Shown: positions 29,389 to 38,693, counted from the stretch's first letter. The stretch: DNA of 64,000 nucleotides from Burkholderia sp. NRF60-BP8 (GCF_001522585.2 NZ_CP013373.1:2418001-2482000); one strand, 5' to 3'. Numbers and translations are program-made. Notes: generated by a model from the sequence alone, not told the origin.

Positions 29389-31536
29389 TTACTGCTGCGG
29401 CGGCGTATCCGACTGCGCTGCCGCCGCTGCTTCATTCAGCAGCGCCTTGGCCGACAGACGCACGCGACCCTTCTCGTCCGTCTGGATCACCTTGACCTTC
29501 ACCTGCTGGCCTTCCTTCAGGTAGTCGTTGATGTCCTTCACGCGCTCGTTGACGATTTCCGAGATGTGCAGCAAGCCGTCCTTGCCCGGCAGCAGGTTCA
29601 CGATCGCGCCGAAATCGAGCAGCTTGAGCACCGTGCCTTCGTACACCTGGCCGACTTCGATTTCAGCCGTGATTTGCTCGATGCGCTTCTTCGCTTCGGC
29701 CATGCCGTCGCTGTTCGTGCTCGCGATCGTCACGACGCCGTCGTCCGAGATGTCGATGGTCGTGCCCGTTTCCTCCGTCAGCGCGCGGATCACCGAACCG
29801 CCCTTGCCGATCACGTCGCGAATTTTTTCCGGGTTGATCTTGATCGTGATCATGCGCGGCGCGAATTCCGACAGTTGCGTGTTCGCACCCGACACCGCCG
29901 AGGTCATCTTGCCGAGGATGTGCATGCGGCCTTCCTTCGCCTGCGCGAGCGCGACCTGCATGATTTCCTTCGTGATGCCCTGGATCTTGATGTCCATCTG
30001 CAGCGCCGTCACGCCCTGCTCCGTGCCGGCCACCTTGAAGTCCATGTCGCCGAGGTGATCTTCGTCGCCGAGGATGTCGGTCAGCACCGCGAACTTGTTG
30101 CCTTCGAGGATCAGGCCCATCGCGATACCCGCGACGTGCGCCTTCATCGGCACGCCGGCGTCCATCAGCGCGAGGCAGCCGCCGCATACCGACGCCATCG
30201 ACGACGAACCGTTCGACTCGGTGATTTCCGACACGACGCGGATCGAGTAGCCGAACTCGTCGGCGCTCGGCAGGCACTTGACCAGCGCGCGCTTAGCCAG
30301 CCGGCCGTGGCCGATTTCGCGGCGCTTCGGCGAGCCGACGCGGCCCGTTTCGCCGGTCGCGAACGGGGGCATGTTGTAGTGGAGCATGAAGCGCTCGCGG
30401 TATTCGCCTTCGAGCGCGTCGATGATCTGCTCGTCACCCTTGGTGCCGAGCGTCGCGACGACCAGCGCCTGCGTCTCGCCGCGCGTGAACAGCGCCGAGC
30501 CGTGGGTGCGCGGCAGCACGCCGGTGCGGATCTCGATCGGGCGCACGGTGCGCGTGTCGCGACCGTCGATGCGCGGCTCGCCGTTCAGGATCTGCGAACG
30601 GACGATCTTCGCTTCGATGTCGAACAGGATGTTGCCGACGGTGGCCTTGTCGGCCGCGACCGTACCGGCCGCCAGCGCCTCTTCCTCGAGCTTCGCCGAC
30701 GTCGCCGCGTAGACTTCCTTCAACTTCGCCGAACGCGCCTGCTTGTCGCGGAGTTGGTAAGCGGCGAGCAGATCGTTCTGCGCCAGCTCGGTCACGCGTG
30801 CGATCAGCGCCTCGTTCTTCGGCGCCGGCTGCCAGTCCCACTCGGGCTTGCCGCCGTCGCGGACCAGATCGTGGATCGCGTCGATCGCGACCTGCATCTG
30901 CTCGTGGCCGAACACCACGGCGCCCAGCATCACGTCTTCCGACAGCTGATCGGCTTCCGACTCGACCATCAGCACGGCGCGCTCCGTACCCGCGACGACG
31001 AGGTCGAGGCGCGATGCCTTGAGCTGCTCACGCGTCGGGTTCAGCACGTACGCGTTGTCGATGTACGCCACGCGCGCGGCGCCGACCGGGCCGTTGAACG
31101 GCAGGCCCGACACGGCGAGCGCAGCCGATGCGCCGATCAGCGCGGGGATGTCCGCCGGGATTTCCGGGTTCACGGACAGCACGTGGATCACGACCTGGAC
31201 TTCGTTGTAGAAGCCTTCCGGGAACAGCGGGCGCAGCGGACGGTCGATCAGGCGCGACGTCAGCGTCTCGTGCTCCGACGGACGGCCTTCGCGGCGGAAG
31301 AAGCCGCCCGGGATCTTGCCGGCCGAGTAGGTCTTCTCGAGGTAGTCGACGGTCAACGGGAAGAAATCCTGGCCCGGCTTCGCCGACTTCGCGCCGACGA
31401 CGGTTGCCAGCACGACGGTGTCTTCGACGTCGACGATCACGGCACCGCTCGCCTGGCGGGCGACTTCACCGGTTTCGAGGCGCACCTTGTGCTGGCCCCA
31501 TTGGAATTCCTTCACGACCTTGTTGAACATGGACAT
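29389..31536 (-). CDS. pnp: Polyribonucleotide nucleotidyltransferase (PNPase)
   Basis: 715 aa from ATG 31536, preceded by AAGGAG. The domain order is two RNase PH-like domains separated by a helical domain, a KH domain ([20 protein letters not shown], about 560-580) and an S1 domain (about 620-690; [28 protein letters not shown]). It degrades RNA 3' to 5' with phosphate and is a degradosome component. It follows rpsO as in most proteobacteria. A leader hairpin at 31636-31674 suggests RNase III-linked autocontrol. Confidence 0.97.
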   Translation of the reverse strand: MSMFNKVVKEFQWGQHKVRLETGEVARQASGAVIVDVEDTVVLATVVGAKSAKPGQDFFPLTVDYLEKTYSAGKIPGGFFRREGRPSEHETLTSRLIDRPLRPLFPEGFYNEVQVVIHVLSVNPEIPADIPALIGASAALAVSGLPFNGPVGAARVAYIDNAYVLNPTREQLKASRLDLVVAGTERAVLMVESEADQLSEDVMLGAVVFGHEQMQVAIDAIHDLVRDGGKPEWDWQPAPKNEALIARVTELAQNDLLAAYQLRDKQARSAKLKEVYAATSAKLEEEALAAGTVAADKATVGNILFDIEAKIVRSQILNGEPRIDGRDTRTVRPIEIRTGVLPRTHGSALFTRGETQALVVATLGTKGDEQIIDALEGEYRERFMLHYNMPPFATGETGRVGSPKRREIGHGRLAKRALVKCLPSADEFGYSIRVVSEITESNGSSSMASVCGGCLALMDAGVPMKAHVAGIAMGLILEGNKFAVLTDILGDEDHLGDMDFKVAGTEQGVTALQMDIKIQGITKEIMQVALAQAKEGRMHILGKMTSAVSGANTQLSEFAPRMITIKINPEKIRDVIGKGGSVIRALTEETGTTIDISDDGVVTIASTNSDGMAEAKKRIEQITAEIEVGQVYEGTVLKLLDFGAIVNLLPGKDGLLHISEIVNERVKDINDYLKEGQQVKVKVIQTDEKGRVRLSAKALLNEAAAAAQSDTPPQQ

Positions 31537-31635
31537 GGTTGCTCCTTTGTATTCATGCATTTCGTTCGCCGCGCCGGCAATCCTGCGCGGCGGCGTCCCG
31601 ACCGAATCACCCGGAGCAAGGTGTGTTTTTTATGC

Positions 31636-31674
31636 CATTCCAGCGCGGCGCTCATGCAGCGACGCGCTGGAATG
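31636..31674 (-). promoter_or_regulatory. pnp leader hairpin (candidate RNase III / PNPase autoregulation site)
   Basis: A 12-bp perfect stem, CATTCCAGCGCG (31636-31647) with CGCGCTGGAATG (31663-31674), encloses a 15-nt loop that can pair further. On the minus strand it is followed by AAAAAA rather than a U-run, so it is not a terminator for this direction. It lies 100 nt before the pnp ATG, where E. coli has its RNase III-cleaved autoregulatory stem. Confidence 0.55.
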
Positions 31675-31767
31675 ACACAAATCCCGCCCCGGTATCGGTC
31701 GTGGCGGCGGCCCCGCACGAACGTGCCGGACAGCCTGCGATGCGCGTGACGCTACGCACCGCGCAAA

Positions 31768-31803
31768 AACAAAATGCCTGTATCAGCGGACTGACACAGG
31801 CAT
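31768..31803 (-). terminator. rpsO terminator (rpsO-pnp intergenic)
   Basis: A 13-bp stem with one mismatch, ATGCCTGTATCAG (31774-31786) with CTGACACAGGCAT (31791-31803), and tetraloop CGGA. On the minus strand it is followed by TTTTGTTTTT. It lies 24 nt after the rpsO stop and probably reduces read-through from rpsO into pnp. Confidence 0.8.
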
Positions 31804-31826
31804 CTTGCTGGCGGCAATCGCCTCGA

Positions 31827-32096
31827 TTACTTACGCAGACCCAGCTTCTCGATCAGTGCGCGGTAACGGTCGGCATCCTTGCCCTTGAGGTAGTCGAGCA
31901 GCTTGCGGCGGCGGCTCACCATGCGCAGCAGGCCGCGGCGGCTGTGGTGATCCTTCGCGTGGGTCTTGAAGTGACCCGTCAGTTCGACGATACGTGCGGT
32001 CAGCAGTGCGACCTGGACTTCGGGCGACCCCGTGTCGTTGGTACCGCGGGCGAACTGAGCAACGACTTCCGACTTCTTGATATCTGCAACAGACAT
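31827..32096 (-). CDS. rpsO: 30S ribosomal protein S15
   Basis: 89 aa, the exact family length. It binds the 16S rRNA central-domain three-way junction early in 30S assembly. The signatures [19 protein letters not shown] and [16 protein letters not shown] are intact. An AAAGGAAATCAC ribosome site and a promoter at 32166-32171 precede it. Confidence 0.98.
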   Translation of the reverse strand: MSVADIKKSEVVAQFARGTNDTGSPEVQVALLTARIVELTGHFKTHAKDHHSRRGLLRMVSRRRKLLDYLKGKDADRYRALIEKLGLRK

Positions 32097-32165
32097 GTGA
32101 TTTCCTTTCTAACTGAACAGGCGGACACGGAAGAATGGCCGTGCCGTGATTTACAACCGGCGCGC

Positions 32166-32174
32166 ATTGTAGCA
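32166..32174 (-). promoter_or_regulatory. rpsO promoter (extended -10)
   Basis: Minus-strand TGCTACAAT, an extended -10 with hexamer TACAAT at 32166-32171. It gives a start near 32159 and a leader of about 60 nt. No convincing -35 is present. Confidence 0.55.
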
Positions 32175-32203
32175 CAACTCGGTGCCGTTCTTACCGCTTC
32201 CCG

Positions 32204-33463
32204 TCACGGGCGCGTCATCGAGCACGTCGACGGCATCTCCGTACGCGGCGCCGGCACCGCGAGCACCGTCCGGAAGCCGTAGCCCGACCCTTCGTTGTCG
32301 AAGCGCACGCCCGGCGTACCGGCCTTGTCCATTTCCATCACGTAAAGGGGTTGGATCAATTGGTGATCCTGCGCGCGCATCCGCGACGCGTGGAAGCCGT
32401 CGTCGAACGACAGGCCCTCGAGCGCACGCGCGACCGCGACCGGGTCGGCCGACCCCGCGCGGGTCATCGCGGCGGCCAGCATGTCGATCATCTGGCTCAT
32501 CCGCCGCACCGGATAGTCGTCCTGCGCGACCGGAAAACGGGCCCGGAACGCGCGGTAGAACGCGTCGGATCGGGCGCCGCCCGCGTTCGGGTGCCAGTCG
32601 GCGACCGCCACGACACGGCCTACGCCCGCGTCGCCCAAGGCCGCCGGCGCGCCGAGGCTGTTGCCGTAGAACGTGTAGAACTTCGCGTCGAGCCCCTGTT
32701 CGCGCGCCGCCTTCACGAGCAACGTGAGGTCGTTGCCCCAGTTGCCGGTCACGACGGCGTCCGCACCGCTCGCGCGGATCTTCGCGATATACGGCGAGAA
32801 ATCCTTGATCCGGCCGATCGGGTGGAATTCGTCGCCGGCGATCGCCACGTCCGGACGCCGTGCGGCCAGCGCCTGCCGCGCGAGGGCGCTGACGTCGTGG
32901 CCGAAGCTGTAGTCCTGGTTCAACAGATAGACCTTGCGCAGCGCGCGATCGCGCGCCATCACGTCCGCGAGCGCGGCCATCCGCATGCCGGCATGCGCGT
33001 CGAAGCGGAAATGCCAGAAGCTGCAGCGCGCGCCGGTCAGCGCCGGATCGTCGGCCGAATAGTTCAGGAACAGCATCCGGCGGTCCGGATCGCGCGCGTT
33101 CAGCTTGTCGAGCGCCGCGACGAGCGCGGCCGCGACGGCCGAGCTGTTGCCCTGCGCGACGAAGCCGATATGGCGGTCGGCGGCCGCGCGCAACTGCACG
33201 AGCGCCTCCTCCGGGCTGCCCTTGCTGTCGAGCACCACGAGTTCGAGCGGATGTGCGCCGTCGCGCAGCTTCACGCCGCCCGCCGCATTGACCTGCTCGA
33301 CGCCGAAGCGCAAGTTGCGCTCGACTGCCGCGCCCGCGTTCGCGAACGGGCCCGACATCCCTTCGATCAGCGCGATCCGCACCGGCTCGCCGCCGGCGAA
33401 TGCGGACGACACCAGCATCCACCCCGCGCTCCACGCGAGCGCGCATCGCTTCCACCCCAGCAT
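32204..33463 (-). CDS. ABC transporter substrate-binding protein, branched-chain amino acid type
   Basis: 419 aa from ATG 33463 with AGGTGG upstream. A signal peptide (MLGWKRCALAWSAGWMLVSSAFA, cleavage before GGEP) sends it to the periplasm. The mature part begins VRIALIEGMSGPFANAGAAVERN, the start of the Leu/Ile/Val-binding (type I periplasmic binding) fold. No permease or ATPase genes are adjacent, so it is an orphan binding protein whose partners must lie elsewhere, or a sensor. The ligand is unknown. Confidence 0.88.
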   Translation of the reverse strand: MLGWKRCALAWSAGWMLVSSAFAGGEPVRIALIEGMSGPFANAGAAVERNLRFGVEQVNAAGGVKLRDGAHPLELVVLDSKGSPEEALVQLRAAADRHIGFVAQGNSSAVAAALVAALDKLNARDPDRRMLFLNYSADDPALTGARCSFWHFRFDAHAGMRMAALADVMARDRALRKVYLLNQDYSFGHDVSALARQALAARRPDVAIAGDEFHPIGRIKDFSPYIAKIRASGADAVVTGNWGNDLTLLVKAAREQGLDAKFYTFYGNSLGAPAALGDAGVGRVVAVADWHPNAGGARSDAFYRAFRARFPVAQDDYPVRRMSQMIDMLAAAMTRAGSADPVAVARALEGLSFDDGFHASRMRAQDHQLIQPLYVMEMDKAGTPGVRFDNEGSGYGFRTVLAVPAPRTEMPSTCSMTRP

Positions 33464-33629
33464 CGGCCACCTGCCCTTCAATCTGCCCGAGAAGCGCGGA
33501 TCATAGGCCCCCGCACCCGCCGCCCGCAAGCGCGGCGGTGCGCGATCCGCACCGATTTTTTCCGCGCGATGCGCGATCGCGCGCCGTCCGTGATAAAACG
33601 GGGCTTGTTTCCGTGTTCTGGAGAATCCG

Positions 33630-34142
33630 ATGCGCATTCGCATTCCCGCGCGCCTGCCGGTGCTGGCCGCCTGCGCCGCCGCGCTGCTGGCCGGTTGCGC
33701 GCAACCGTGGCAGCAATACCAGGCCGGCCAGGACGAATCGGCGATCGTCGCGCGCATGGGGCCGCCGCGCGAGATCTACGACCTGCCCGGCGGCGGCAAG
33801 CGCCTGATGTGGCCGACCCAGCCGATGGGCGAGATCACGATCGCGGCCGACGTCGATGCAGCCCACCGGATCGTCAACGTGCGCCAGGTGCTGCAGCCGA
33901 GCGAGTTCTATCGCGCGGAGATCGGCAAGTGGACGAAAACCGACGTCCTCGTCAATTTCGGACGCCCGGTCGAGACCTCCTACTTCCCGTTGATGAAGCG
34001 CGAGGTCTGGACGTACCGGTATCTGGAGGACAACGTCTGGTACATGATGTACAGCTTTTATTTCGATCCGCAGGGCATCCTGCGCACCACGCAGAAAACG
34101 CCGGACCCGCTGCACGACCCCGATCGCCGCAACCTGTTCTGA
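33630..34142 (+). CDS. Putative outer-membrane lipoprotein, BamE/SmpA-like
   Basis: 170 aa with a lipoprotein signal ending ALLAGC (acylated Cys23). It has two short repeats of the type seen in SmpA/OmlA proteins: QDESAIVARMGPPREIYDLPGGG and WTKTDVLVNFGRPVETSY. Each is a helix followed by a G-x-P turn leading into beta strands. Residues after Cys23 (AQPW) do not include Asp at +2, which favours outer-membrane sorting. Resemblance to BamE is by pattern only. It diverges from the binding-protein gene (166 bp). Confidence 0.75.
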   Translation: MRIRIPARLPVLAACAAALLAGCAQPWQQYQAGQDESAIVARMGPPREIYDLPGGGKRLMWPTQPMGEITIAADVDAAHRIVNVRQVLQPSEFYRAEIGKWTKTDVLVNFGRPVETSYFPLMKREVWTYRYLEDNVWYMMYSFYFDPQGILRTTQKTPDPLHDPDRRNLF

Positions 34143-34171
34143 CCGATTGCGCATTTACGCGCAATTATCGC

Positions 34172-34218
34172 AATGGCCATTCGCGAATTATTGCTGAATG
34201 GCCATTTCATTTTTTCCG
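34172..34218 (+). terminator. Terminator of the lipoprotein gene
   Basis: Two copies of the self-complementary 10-mer AATGGCCATT (34172-34181 and 34197-34206) can pair across a 15-nt loop. They are followed by TCATTTTTT. It begins 30 nt after the lipoprotein stop. Confidence 0.7.
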
Positions 34219-34385
34219 TCGCCTTATTTGATTCAACGAATAAGACGGAAAACTTTTCCGAATCAATGACATTACGATGGCGATCCGCTGAACGCCCCGT
34301 CATGCGGGCCGTTGCGCGCAAACAGGCATGGGCAGTGCATCTCATGCGTCGCGTTGGTGCATGCAATGCACTACGCCCAATCAAT

Positions 34386-34404
34386 TTGAAACAATTTGTT
34401 TCAA
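34386..34404. promoter_or_regulatory. Operator-like inverted repeat upstream of carbonic anhydrase
   Basis: Perfect 7-bp arms around 5 bp, TTGAAAC-AATTT-GTTTCAA, 121 bp before the carbonic anhydrase ATG in AT-rich DNA. The shape fits a dimeric regulator site. No regulator gene is adjacent. Confidence 0.5.
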
Positions 34405-34524
34405 TCCACCCGGACTGCTAGGGCATACCCCTAATATCAGCGAAACCAAACCTTTCAATTTAGAAAGAATGCCATTACGTCATTTCGTTCGGTATTTATT
34501 TGCCTTTATCGGAAAGGAGTCCTC

Positions 34525-35163
34525 ATGAATCGCCCCAAGAGCATGCTGGTTGCCAACATTGCCTGGGCCCGCGAGACGCGCGAACACACGCCCGGCTTCT
34601 TCGACGCGCTCGCGCGCGGCCAGAACCCGCGCGTCCTGTGGATCGGCTGCGCCGACAGCCGCGTGCCGGCCGAAACCATCACGCACTGCGCACCGGGCGA
34701 GCTGTTCGTCCATCGCAACATCGCGAACCTGTTCCACCCCGACGACGACAATTCCGCCAGCGTGCTCGAGTACGCGGTGCGGGTGCTGAAGGTCGATCAC
34801 GTGATCGTGTGCGGCCACTACGGATGCGGCGGGGTCCGCGCGTCGCTGCTGCCGCCGCCCGCCGACCTGCCGCACGTCGCGCGCCGCATCGCGCCGCTCT
34901 GCGCGCTCGCGCGGCGTCATCGCGACACGCTCGACGGGCTCGACGACCTGGCCGCCGCCGACCGCCTCGCCGAGTTGAACGTGCTCGAACAGGTGCGGCT
35001 GCTGCGCGCGTCGCCGATCGTACGCGGCCGCGAACGGCCGCCGCTCGTGCACGGCTGGATCTTTTCGCTCGCCGACGGGCTTCTGAAGGAGCTCGATTCC
35101 GGCTACACGGTGCCGCCGGCCGAACCCGAGCCCGAGCCTGCTGCGGCCGCCGCGCTCGGCTGA
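34525..35163 (+). CDS. can: Beta-class carbonic anhydrase
   Basis: 212 aa. Zinc ligands Cys42, His98 and Cys101 and the catalytic Asp44-Arg46 dyad are visible in IGCADSRVPAE and CGHYGCGGV. It interconverts CO2 and bicarbonate in the cytoplasm. A strong AAAGGAG lies before the ATG. It is followed 41 bp later by a SulP anion transporter, so the pair probably supplies and retains bicarbonate. The C-terminus (EPEPEPAAAAALG) is a low-complexity tail. Confidence 0.95.
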   Translation: MNRPKSMLVANIAWARETREHTPGFFDALARGQNPRVLWIGCADSRVPAETITHCAPGELFVHRNIANLFHPDDDNSASVLEYAVRVLKVDHVIVCGHYGCGGVRASLLPPPADLPHVARRIAPLCALARRHRDTLDGLDDLAAADRLAELNVLEQVRLLRASPIVRGRERPPLVHGWIFSLADGLLKELDSGYTVPPAEPEPEPAAAAALG

Positions 35164-35204
35164 TCCGCGCCCCGCCCTCCATGCCAACGAAACCACCCCC
35201 AACC

Positions 35205-36755
35205 ATGAAACTGAACGAGCGTCTGTCCACCCTGCCGCGCGACATCGTCGCCGGCATCGTCGTTTTCCTCGTCGCGCTGCCGCTCTGCCTCGGCATCGCC
35301 AACGCCTCCGGCGTCGAGCCGTTCGCCGGGCTCGTGTCGGGCATCGTCGGCGGCATCGTCGTCGCGCTGCTGAGCGGCTCGTCGCTGTCCGTCAGCGGGC
35401 CGGCCGCCGGCCTCGTCGTGATCGTCGTCGAAGGGATCGCGCAACTCGGCAGCTTCTCCGCGTTCCTGCTCGCGGTGCTGCTGTCCGGCGTGCTGCAGTT
35501 CGGCCTCGGCATGCTGCGCGCGGGCCGCTTCGCCGCCTATGTGCCGTCGCCCGTCATCAAGGGCATGCTCGCCGCGATCGGCCTGCTGCTGATCGTGAAG
35601 CAGATTCCGTTCGCGTTCGGCATCGGCGGCCAGGCTGCGCAATCGTTTGCGAACTGGCCGGGCCTGCCCGTCGCATGGGCCGCCACGGCCATCGCGTTCG
35701 TTTCGCTCGCGCTGCTCGTGGCGTGGGACACCCCCGCGCTGCGCCGCTTCGCGCTGGTGCGCTCGGTGCCCGCGCCGCTCGCGGTGGTCGTGCTCGGTAT
35801 CGGCGCGACGCTCGCGCTGGGCGTCGTCGCGCCCGCGGTCGCGCCGGGCGCCGCTCATCGCGTCACCCTGCCCGAACTCGGATCGTTCGCCGCCTTCGCC
35901 GCGTCGCTCAAGCACGCGGAGCTCGGCCAGAACTTCGCGCAGCTCGTCAATCCGGACGTATGGCGCGTGGCGATCACGCTGGCGGTCGTCGCGAGCCTCG
36001 AGACGCTGCTGTGCCTCGAAGCGGTCGAACAGATCGATCCGAAGCGCCGGCCGACGCAACCCGATCGCGAGCTGAAGGCACAGGGTGTCGGCAACCTCGT
36101 CGCGGGCGCCGTCGGCGGCCTGCCGATCACGTCGGTGATCGTGCGCAGCTCGGCCAACGTCAACGCCGGCGCGCAAAGCCGGATGTCGGCGATCGTGCAC
36201 GGGATCCTGCTGCTCGCGAGCGTGTTCGCGCTCACCGGCCTGATCAACCTGATCCCGCTCGCGAGCCTCGCCGCGATCCTGATCCATACCGGTCTGAAGC
36301 TGGCGAAACCCGCGCTGTTCCGCTCGGTGATGAAGCAAGGCCCGGCCGCGTTCGTGCCGTTCGCGGCGACGATCGCGGGCGTGCTCGCGGTCGACCTGCT
36401 GTTCGGCATCGCAATGGGCCTCGCATGCAGCGTGCTCGCGGTCGCCGTCGCGAACCTGAAGAGCCCCGTCACGCTCGCGCAGCACGACGATCACTTCCTG
36501 CTGTCGTTCCGCAAGGACGTGTCGTTTCTCGGCAAGGTGCAGGTCAAGCACCACCTGCGGCACATTCCGGACCGGGCGGCGGTGATCATCGACGCGACGC
36601 GCGCCGACTACATCGATCACGACGTGCTCGAACTGCTCGATGCGTTCGTCGCCGATGCGCCGCGGCGCGGGATCGCGGTCGAGTTCCGCCGGCGCCATCC
36701 GGCGCCACGCGCGGCCGCGCGCCGCTGGCTGTTCCGTGCGCCGGCCGCCGAATGA
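35205..36755 (+). CDS. SulP-family anion transporter (probable bicarbonate permease)
   Basis: 516 aa with about 10-12 helices from LPRDIVAGIVVFLVALPLCLGIANASG onward. GLVSGIVGGIVVALLSGSSLSVSGPAAG is the substrate-binding half-helix region of the SLC26/SulP fold. The C-terminal 100 residues (VSFLGKVQVKHHL...IDHDVLELL) form a reduced STAS domain. Gene linkage to carbonic anhydrase favours bicarbonate over sulphate (inference). Neither ATG 35205 nor the in-frame ATG 35181 (eight residues longer) has a clear ribosome site. Confidence 0.9.
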   Translation: MKLNERLSTLPRDIVAGIVVFLVALPLCLGIANASGVEPFAGLVSGIVGGIVVALLSGSSLSVSGPAAGLVVIVVEGIAQLGSFSAFLLAVLLSGVLQFGLGMLRAGRFAAYVPSPVIKGMLAAIGLLLIVKQIPFAFGIGGQAAQSFANWPGLPVAWAATAIAFVSLALLVAWDTPALRRFALVRSVPAPLAVVVLGIGATLALGVVAPAVAPGAAHRVTLPELGSFAAFAASLKHAELGQNFAQLVNPDVWRVAITLAVVASLETLLCLEAVEQIDPKRRPTQPDRELKAQGVGNLVAGAVGGLPITSVIVRSSANVNAGAQSRMSAIVHGILLLASVFALTGLINLIPLASLAAILIHTGLKLAKPALFRSVMKQGPAAFVPFAATIAGVLAVDLLFGIAMGLACSVLAVAVANLKSPVTLAQHDDHFLLSFRKDVSFLGKVQVKHHLRHIPDRAAVIIDATRADYIDHDVLELLDAFVADAPRRGIAVEFRRRHPAPRAAARRWLFRAPAAE

Positions 36756-36764
36756 GCGGCCGAT

Positions 36765-36804
36765 GAAAAAACGCCCCGGCGGCGCAGGGCCGCACGGGGC
36801 GTTT
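36765..36804. terminator. Terminator between SulP and leuA
   Basis: AAACGCCCCG (36769-36778) pairs with CGGGGCGTTT (36795-36804), with an inner GCGGC/GCCGC stem. On the minus strand it is followed by TTTTTT, a strong terminator for leuA. It may also end the SulP transcript. Confidence 0.85.
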
Positions 36805-36827
36805 CGGGGTCGCGTCGCGCGCGGCGC

Positions 36828-38372
36828 TTACGAGCGCTGCGGGTTGACCTTGTCGTCCTTCGAATGCAGCTTGTTCAGCGCGGAAATGTATGCCTTCGCG
36901 GACGCGGCGACAATATCCGGATCGGTACCGACGCCGTTGACGATCCGCCCGCTCTTCGACAACCGGACGGTCACTTCGCCCTGCGCCTGCGTGCCGGTCG
37001 TGATCGCGTTCACCGAGTACAGCAGCAGCTCGGATCCGCTACCGACTTCGCCTTCGATCGCATTGAACGTCGCATCGACCGGACCGTTGCCGCGCGCCTC
37101 GCCGGTCACTTCCTTGCCTTCGACCGCGAATACGACCTTCGCCTGCGGCTGCTCGCCCGTTTCCGAACGCTGCGACAGCGACACGAACTTGAAGTGCTCC
37201 TGCTCCTGCGCGAGCGCCGATTCCTCGGACACGATCGCGATGATGTCCTCGTCGAAGATCTCCGCCTTGCGGTCGGCCAGATCCTTGAAGCGCATGAACG
37301 CGGCATTCAACTCGGCTTCGCTGTCGAGCGATACGCCGAGCTCCTGCAGGCGCTGCTTGAACGCGTTGCGGCCCGACAGCTTGCCGAGCACGATCTTGTT
37401 CGCGGTCCAGCCCACGTCTTCCGCGCGCATGATCTCGTAGGTGTCGCGCGCCTTGAGCACGCCGTCCTGGTGAATGCCCGACGCGTGCGCGAATGCATTC
37501 GCGCCGACCACCGCCTTGTTCGGCTGCACGACGAAGCCGGTGATCTGCGACACGAGCTTCGACGTCGGCACGATCTGCGACGTGTCGATGCCGACGTCGA
37601 GACCGAAGTAGTCCTTGCGCGTCTTCACCGCCATCACGATTTCTTCGAGCGACGTGTTGCCCGCGCGCTCGCCGAGACCGTTGATCGTGCACTCGACCTG
37701 ACGCGCGCCGCCGATCTTCACGCCGGCGAGCGAGTTCGCGACCGCCATCCCGAGGTCGTTATGGCAGTGCACCGAGAAGATCGCCTTGTCCGAGTTCGGA
37801 ATGCGCTCGCGCAGCGTCTTCACGAGGTTGCCGTAGAGTTCCGGCACGCCGTAGCCGACCGTGTCGGCGATGTTGATCGTCGTCGCGCCTTCGGCGATCA
37901 CGGCTTCCAGCACGCGGCACAGGAAATCCATGTCCGAACGGCTGCCGTCTTCCGGCGAGAACTCGACGTTGTCGGTGAACTTGCGCGCGAAACGCACCGC
38001 GAGGCGGGCCTGCTCGAACACCTGGTCGGGCGTCATCCGCAGCTTCTTTTCCATGTGCAACGGCGACGTCGCGATGAACGTGTGGATCCGGAAGCTGTTG
38101 GCCGGCTTCAGTGCGTCGGCCGCGCGCTGGATGTCCTTGTCGTTGGCCCGCGCCAGCGAGCAGATCGTGCTGTCCTTCACGAGACCGGCGATCGTGTGGA
38201 TCGCGTCGAAATCGCCGTTCGAGCTGGCCGCGAAGCCGGCCTCGATCACGTCGACCTTCATCCGCTCGAGGTGCTTCGCGATGCGGATTTTCTCTTCCTT
38301 CGTCATCGACGCGCCGGGCGATTGCTCGCCGTCACGCAACGTCGTATCGAAAATGATCAGCTTGTCTGTCAT
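36828..38372 (-). CDS. leuA: 2-isopropylmalate synthase
   Basis: 514 aa. The catalytic TIM barrel begins [17 protein letters not shown], with the metal ligand Asp in TTLRDGE and the HxH pair in [12 protein letters not shown] linker and the C-terminal LeuA regulatory domain (about 390-514), which binds leucine for feedback inhibition, follow. It condenses 2-ketoisovalerate with acetyl-CoA, the first step of leucine synthesis. CTGGAG precedes the ATG. A leucine-rich leader ORF lies 106 nt upstream. Confidence 0.97.
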   Translation of the reverse strand: MTDKLIIFDTTLRDGEQSPGASMTKEEKIRIAKHLERMKVDVIEAGFAASSNGDFDAIHTIAGLVKDSTICSLARANDKDIQRAADALKPANSFRIHTFIATSPLHMEKKLRMTPDQVFEQARLAVRFARKFTDNVEFSPEDGSRSDMDFLCRVLEAVIAEGATTINIADTVGYGVPELYGNLVKTLRERIPNSDKAIFSVHCHNDLGMAVANSLAGVKIGGARQVECTINGLGERAGNTSLEEIVMAVKTRKDYFGLDVGIDTSQIVPTSKLVSQITGFVVQPNKAVVGANAFAHASGIHQDGVLKARDTYEIMRAEDVGWTANKIVLGKLSGRNAFKQRLQELGVSLDSEAELNAAFMRFKDLADRKAEIFDEDIIAIVSEESALAQEQEHFKFVSLSQRSETGEQPQAKVVFAVEGKEVTGEARGNGPVDATFNAIEGEVGSGSELLLYSVNAITTGTQAQGEVTVRLSKSGRIVNGVGTDPDIVAASAKAYISALNKLHSKDDKVNPQRS

Positions 38373-38477
38373 GGGGGGCTCCAGGGCTCTTTTATACGGA
38401 AGTCAAACGTAACGAGATCGCGCCACCGCTGGCGACGTTCAACAACAGACGAGGCTTGAGACGGAGGGCGAGAACGG

Positions 38478-38558
38478 TCAGCGCGGCAGGCGCGCCAAAG
38501 CTAGCGCGCGTAGCGGCGCACCGGCTAGAAGGAGGGAGAGGTGGGGAAATGCAGTCAT
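38478..38558 (-). CDS. leuL: leuA leader peptide (putative attenuator)
   Basis: 26 codons, ATG 38558 to TGA 38478-38480, beginning MTAFPHLSLLLAGAP. Eight of the 26 residues are leucine, including a run of three. Three leucines use CTA (rare in this GC-rich genome), two CTC, one CTT, one TTG and one CTG. Leucine content, rare codons and position just before leuA fit a translating-ribosome sensor of charged tRNA-Leu. The ATG lies only 7 nt after the -10 hexamer, so the mRNA may be leaderless. No classical U-run terminator follows. Confidence 0.72.
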   Translation of the reverse strand: MTAFPHLSLLLAGAPLRALALARLPR

Positions 38559-38565
38559 GCCGAAG

Positions 38566-38594
38566 ACTATAGCGACATTCCGTTGGCCGCGCAA
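38566..38594 (-). promoter_or_regulatory. leuA promoter
   Basis: Minus-strand -35 TTGCGC (38589-38594), 17-bp spacer and -10 TATAGT (38566-38571). The predicted start is about 38559, one base before the leader ORF. Confidence 0.6.
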
Positions 38595-38649
38595 TCGGAC
38601 GGCACCCGGGAATCGACGCAGCCCGGCTCGAAAAAGGGCCAAATGAAAA

Positions 38650-38669
38650 CGGCGGCCCCGAGGCCGCCG
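38650..38669 (-). terminator. pssA terminator
   Basis: CGGCGGCC (38650-38657) pairs with GGCCGCCG (38662-38669) around loop CCGA. It is followed on the minus strand by TTTTCATTT and starts 24 nt after the pssA stop. Confidence 0.8.
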
Positions 38670-38693
38670 CTTCCGGCACGCGCAGCGTCGGCG

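Larger units (their letters stand above)
34143..34524. other. AT-rich intergenic region with terminator and operator-like dyad
   Basis: 382 bp without a gene and clearly AT-richer than its surroundings. It holds the lipoprotein terminator (34172-34218), a second imperfect hairpin formed by CCGTC...CTTATT and AATAAG-ACGG (34216-34248), and a 19-bp dyad at 34386-34404. TAATAT (34432-34437) could be a -10 but lacks a -35. The last 20 nt hold the AAAGGAG site of the carbonic anhydrase gene. Confidence 0.6.
38373..38693. other. leuA leader and promoter region
   Basis: The 321 bp between pssA and leuA contain, in the direction of leuA transcription, the pssA terminator (38650-38669), a promoter (38566-38594), a leucine-rich leader ORF (38558-38478) and then about 105 nt to leuA. 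In the last part I see only a short hairpin, CGCCA-GCGG-TGGCG, with no U-run. Confidence 0.75.
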
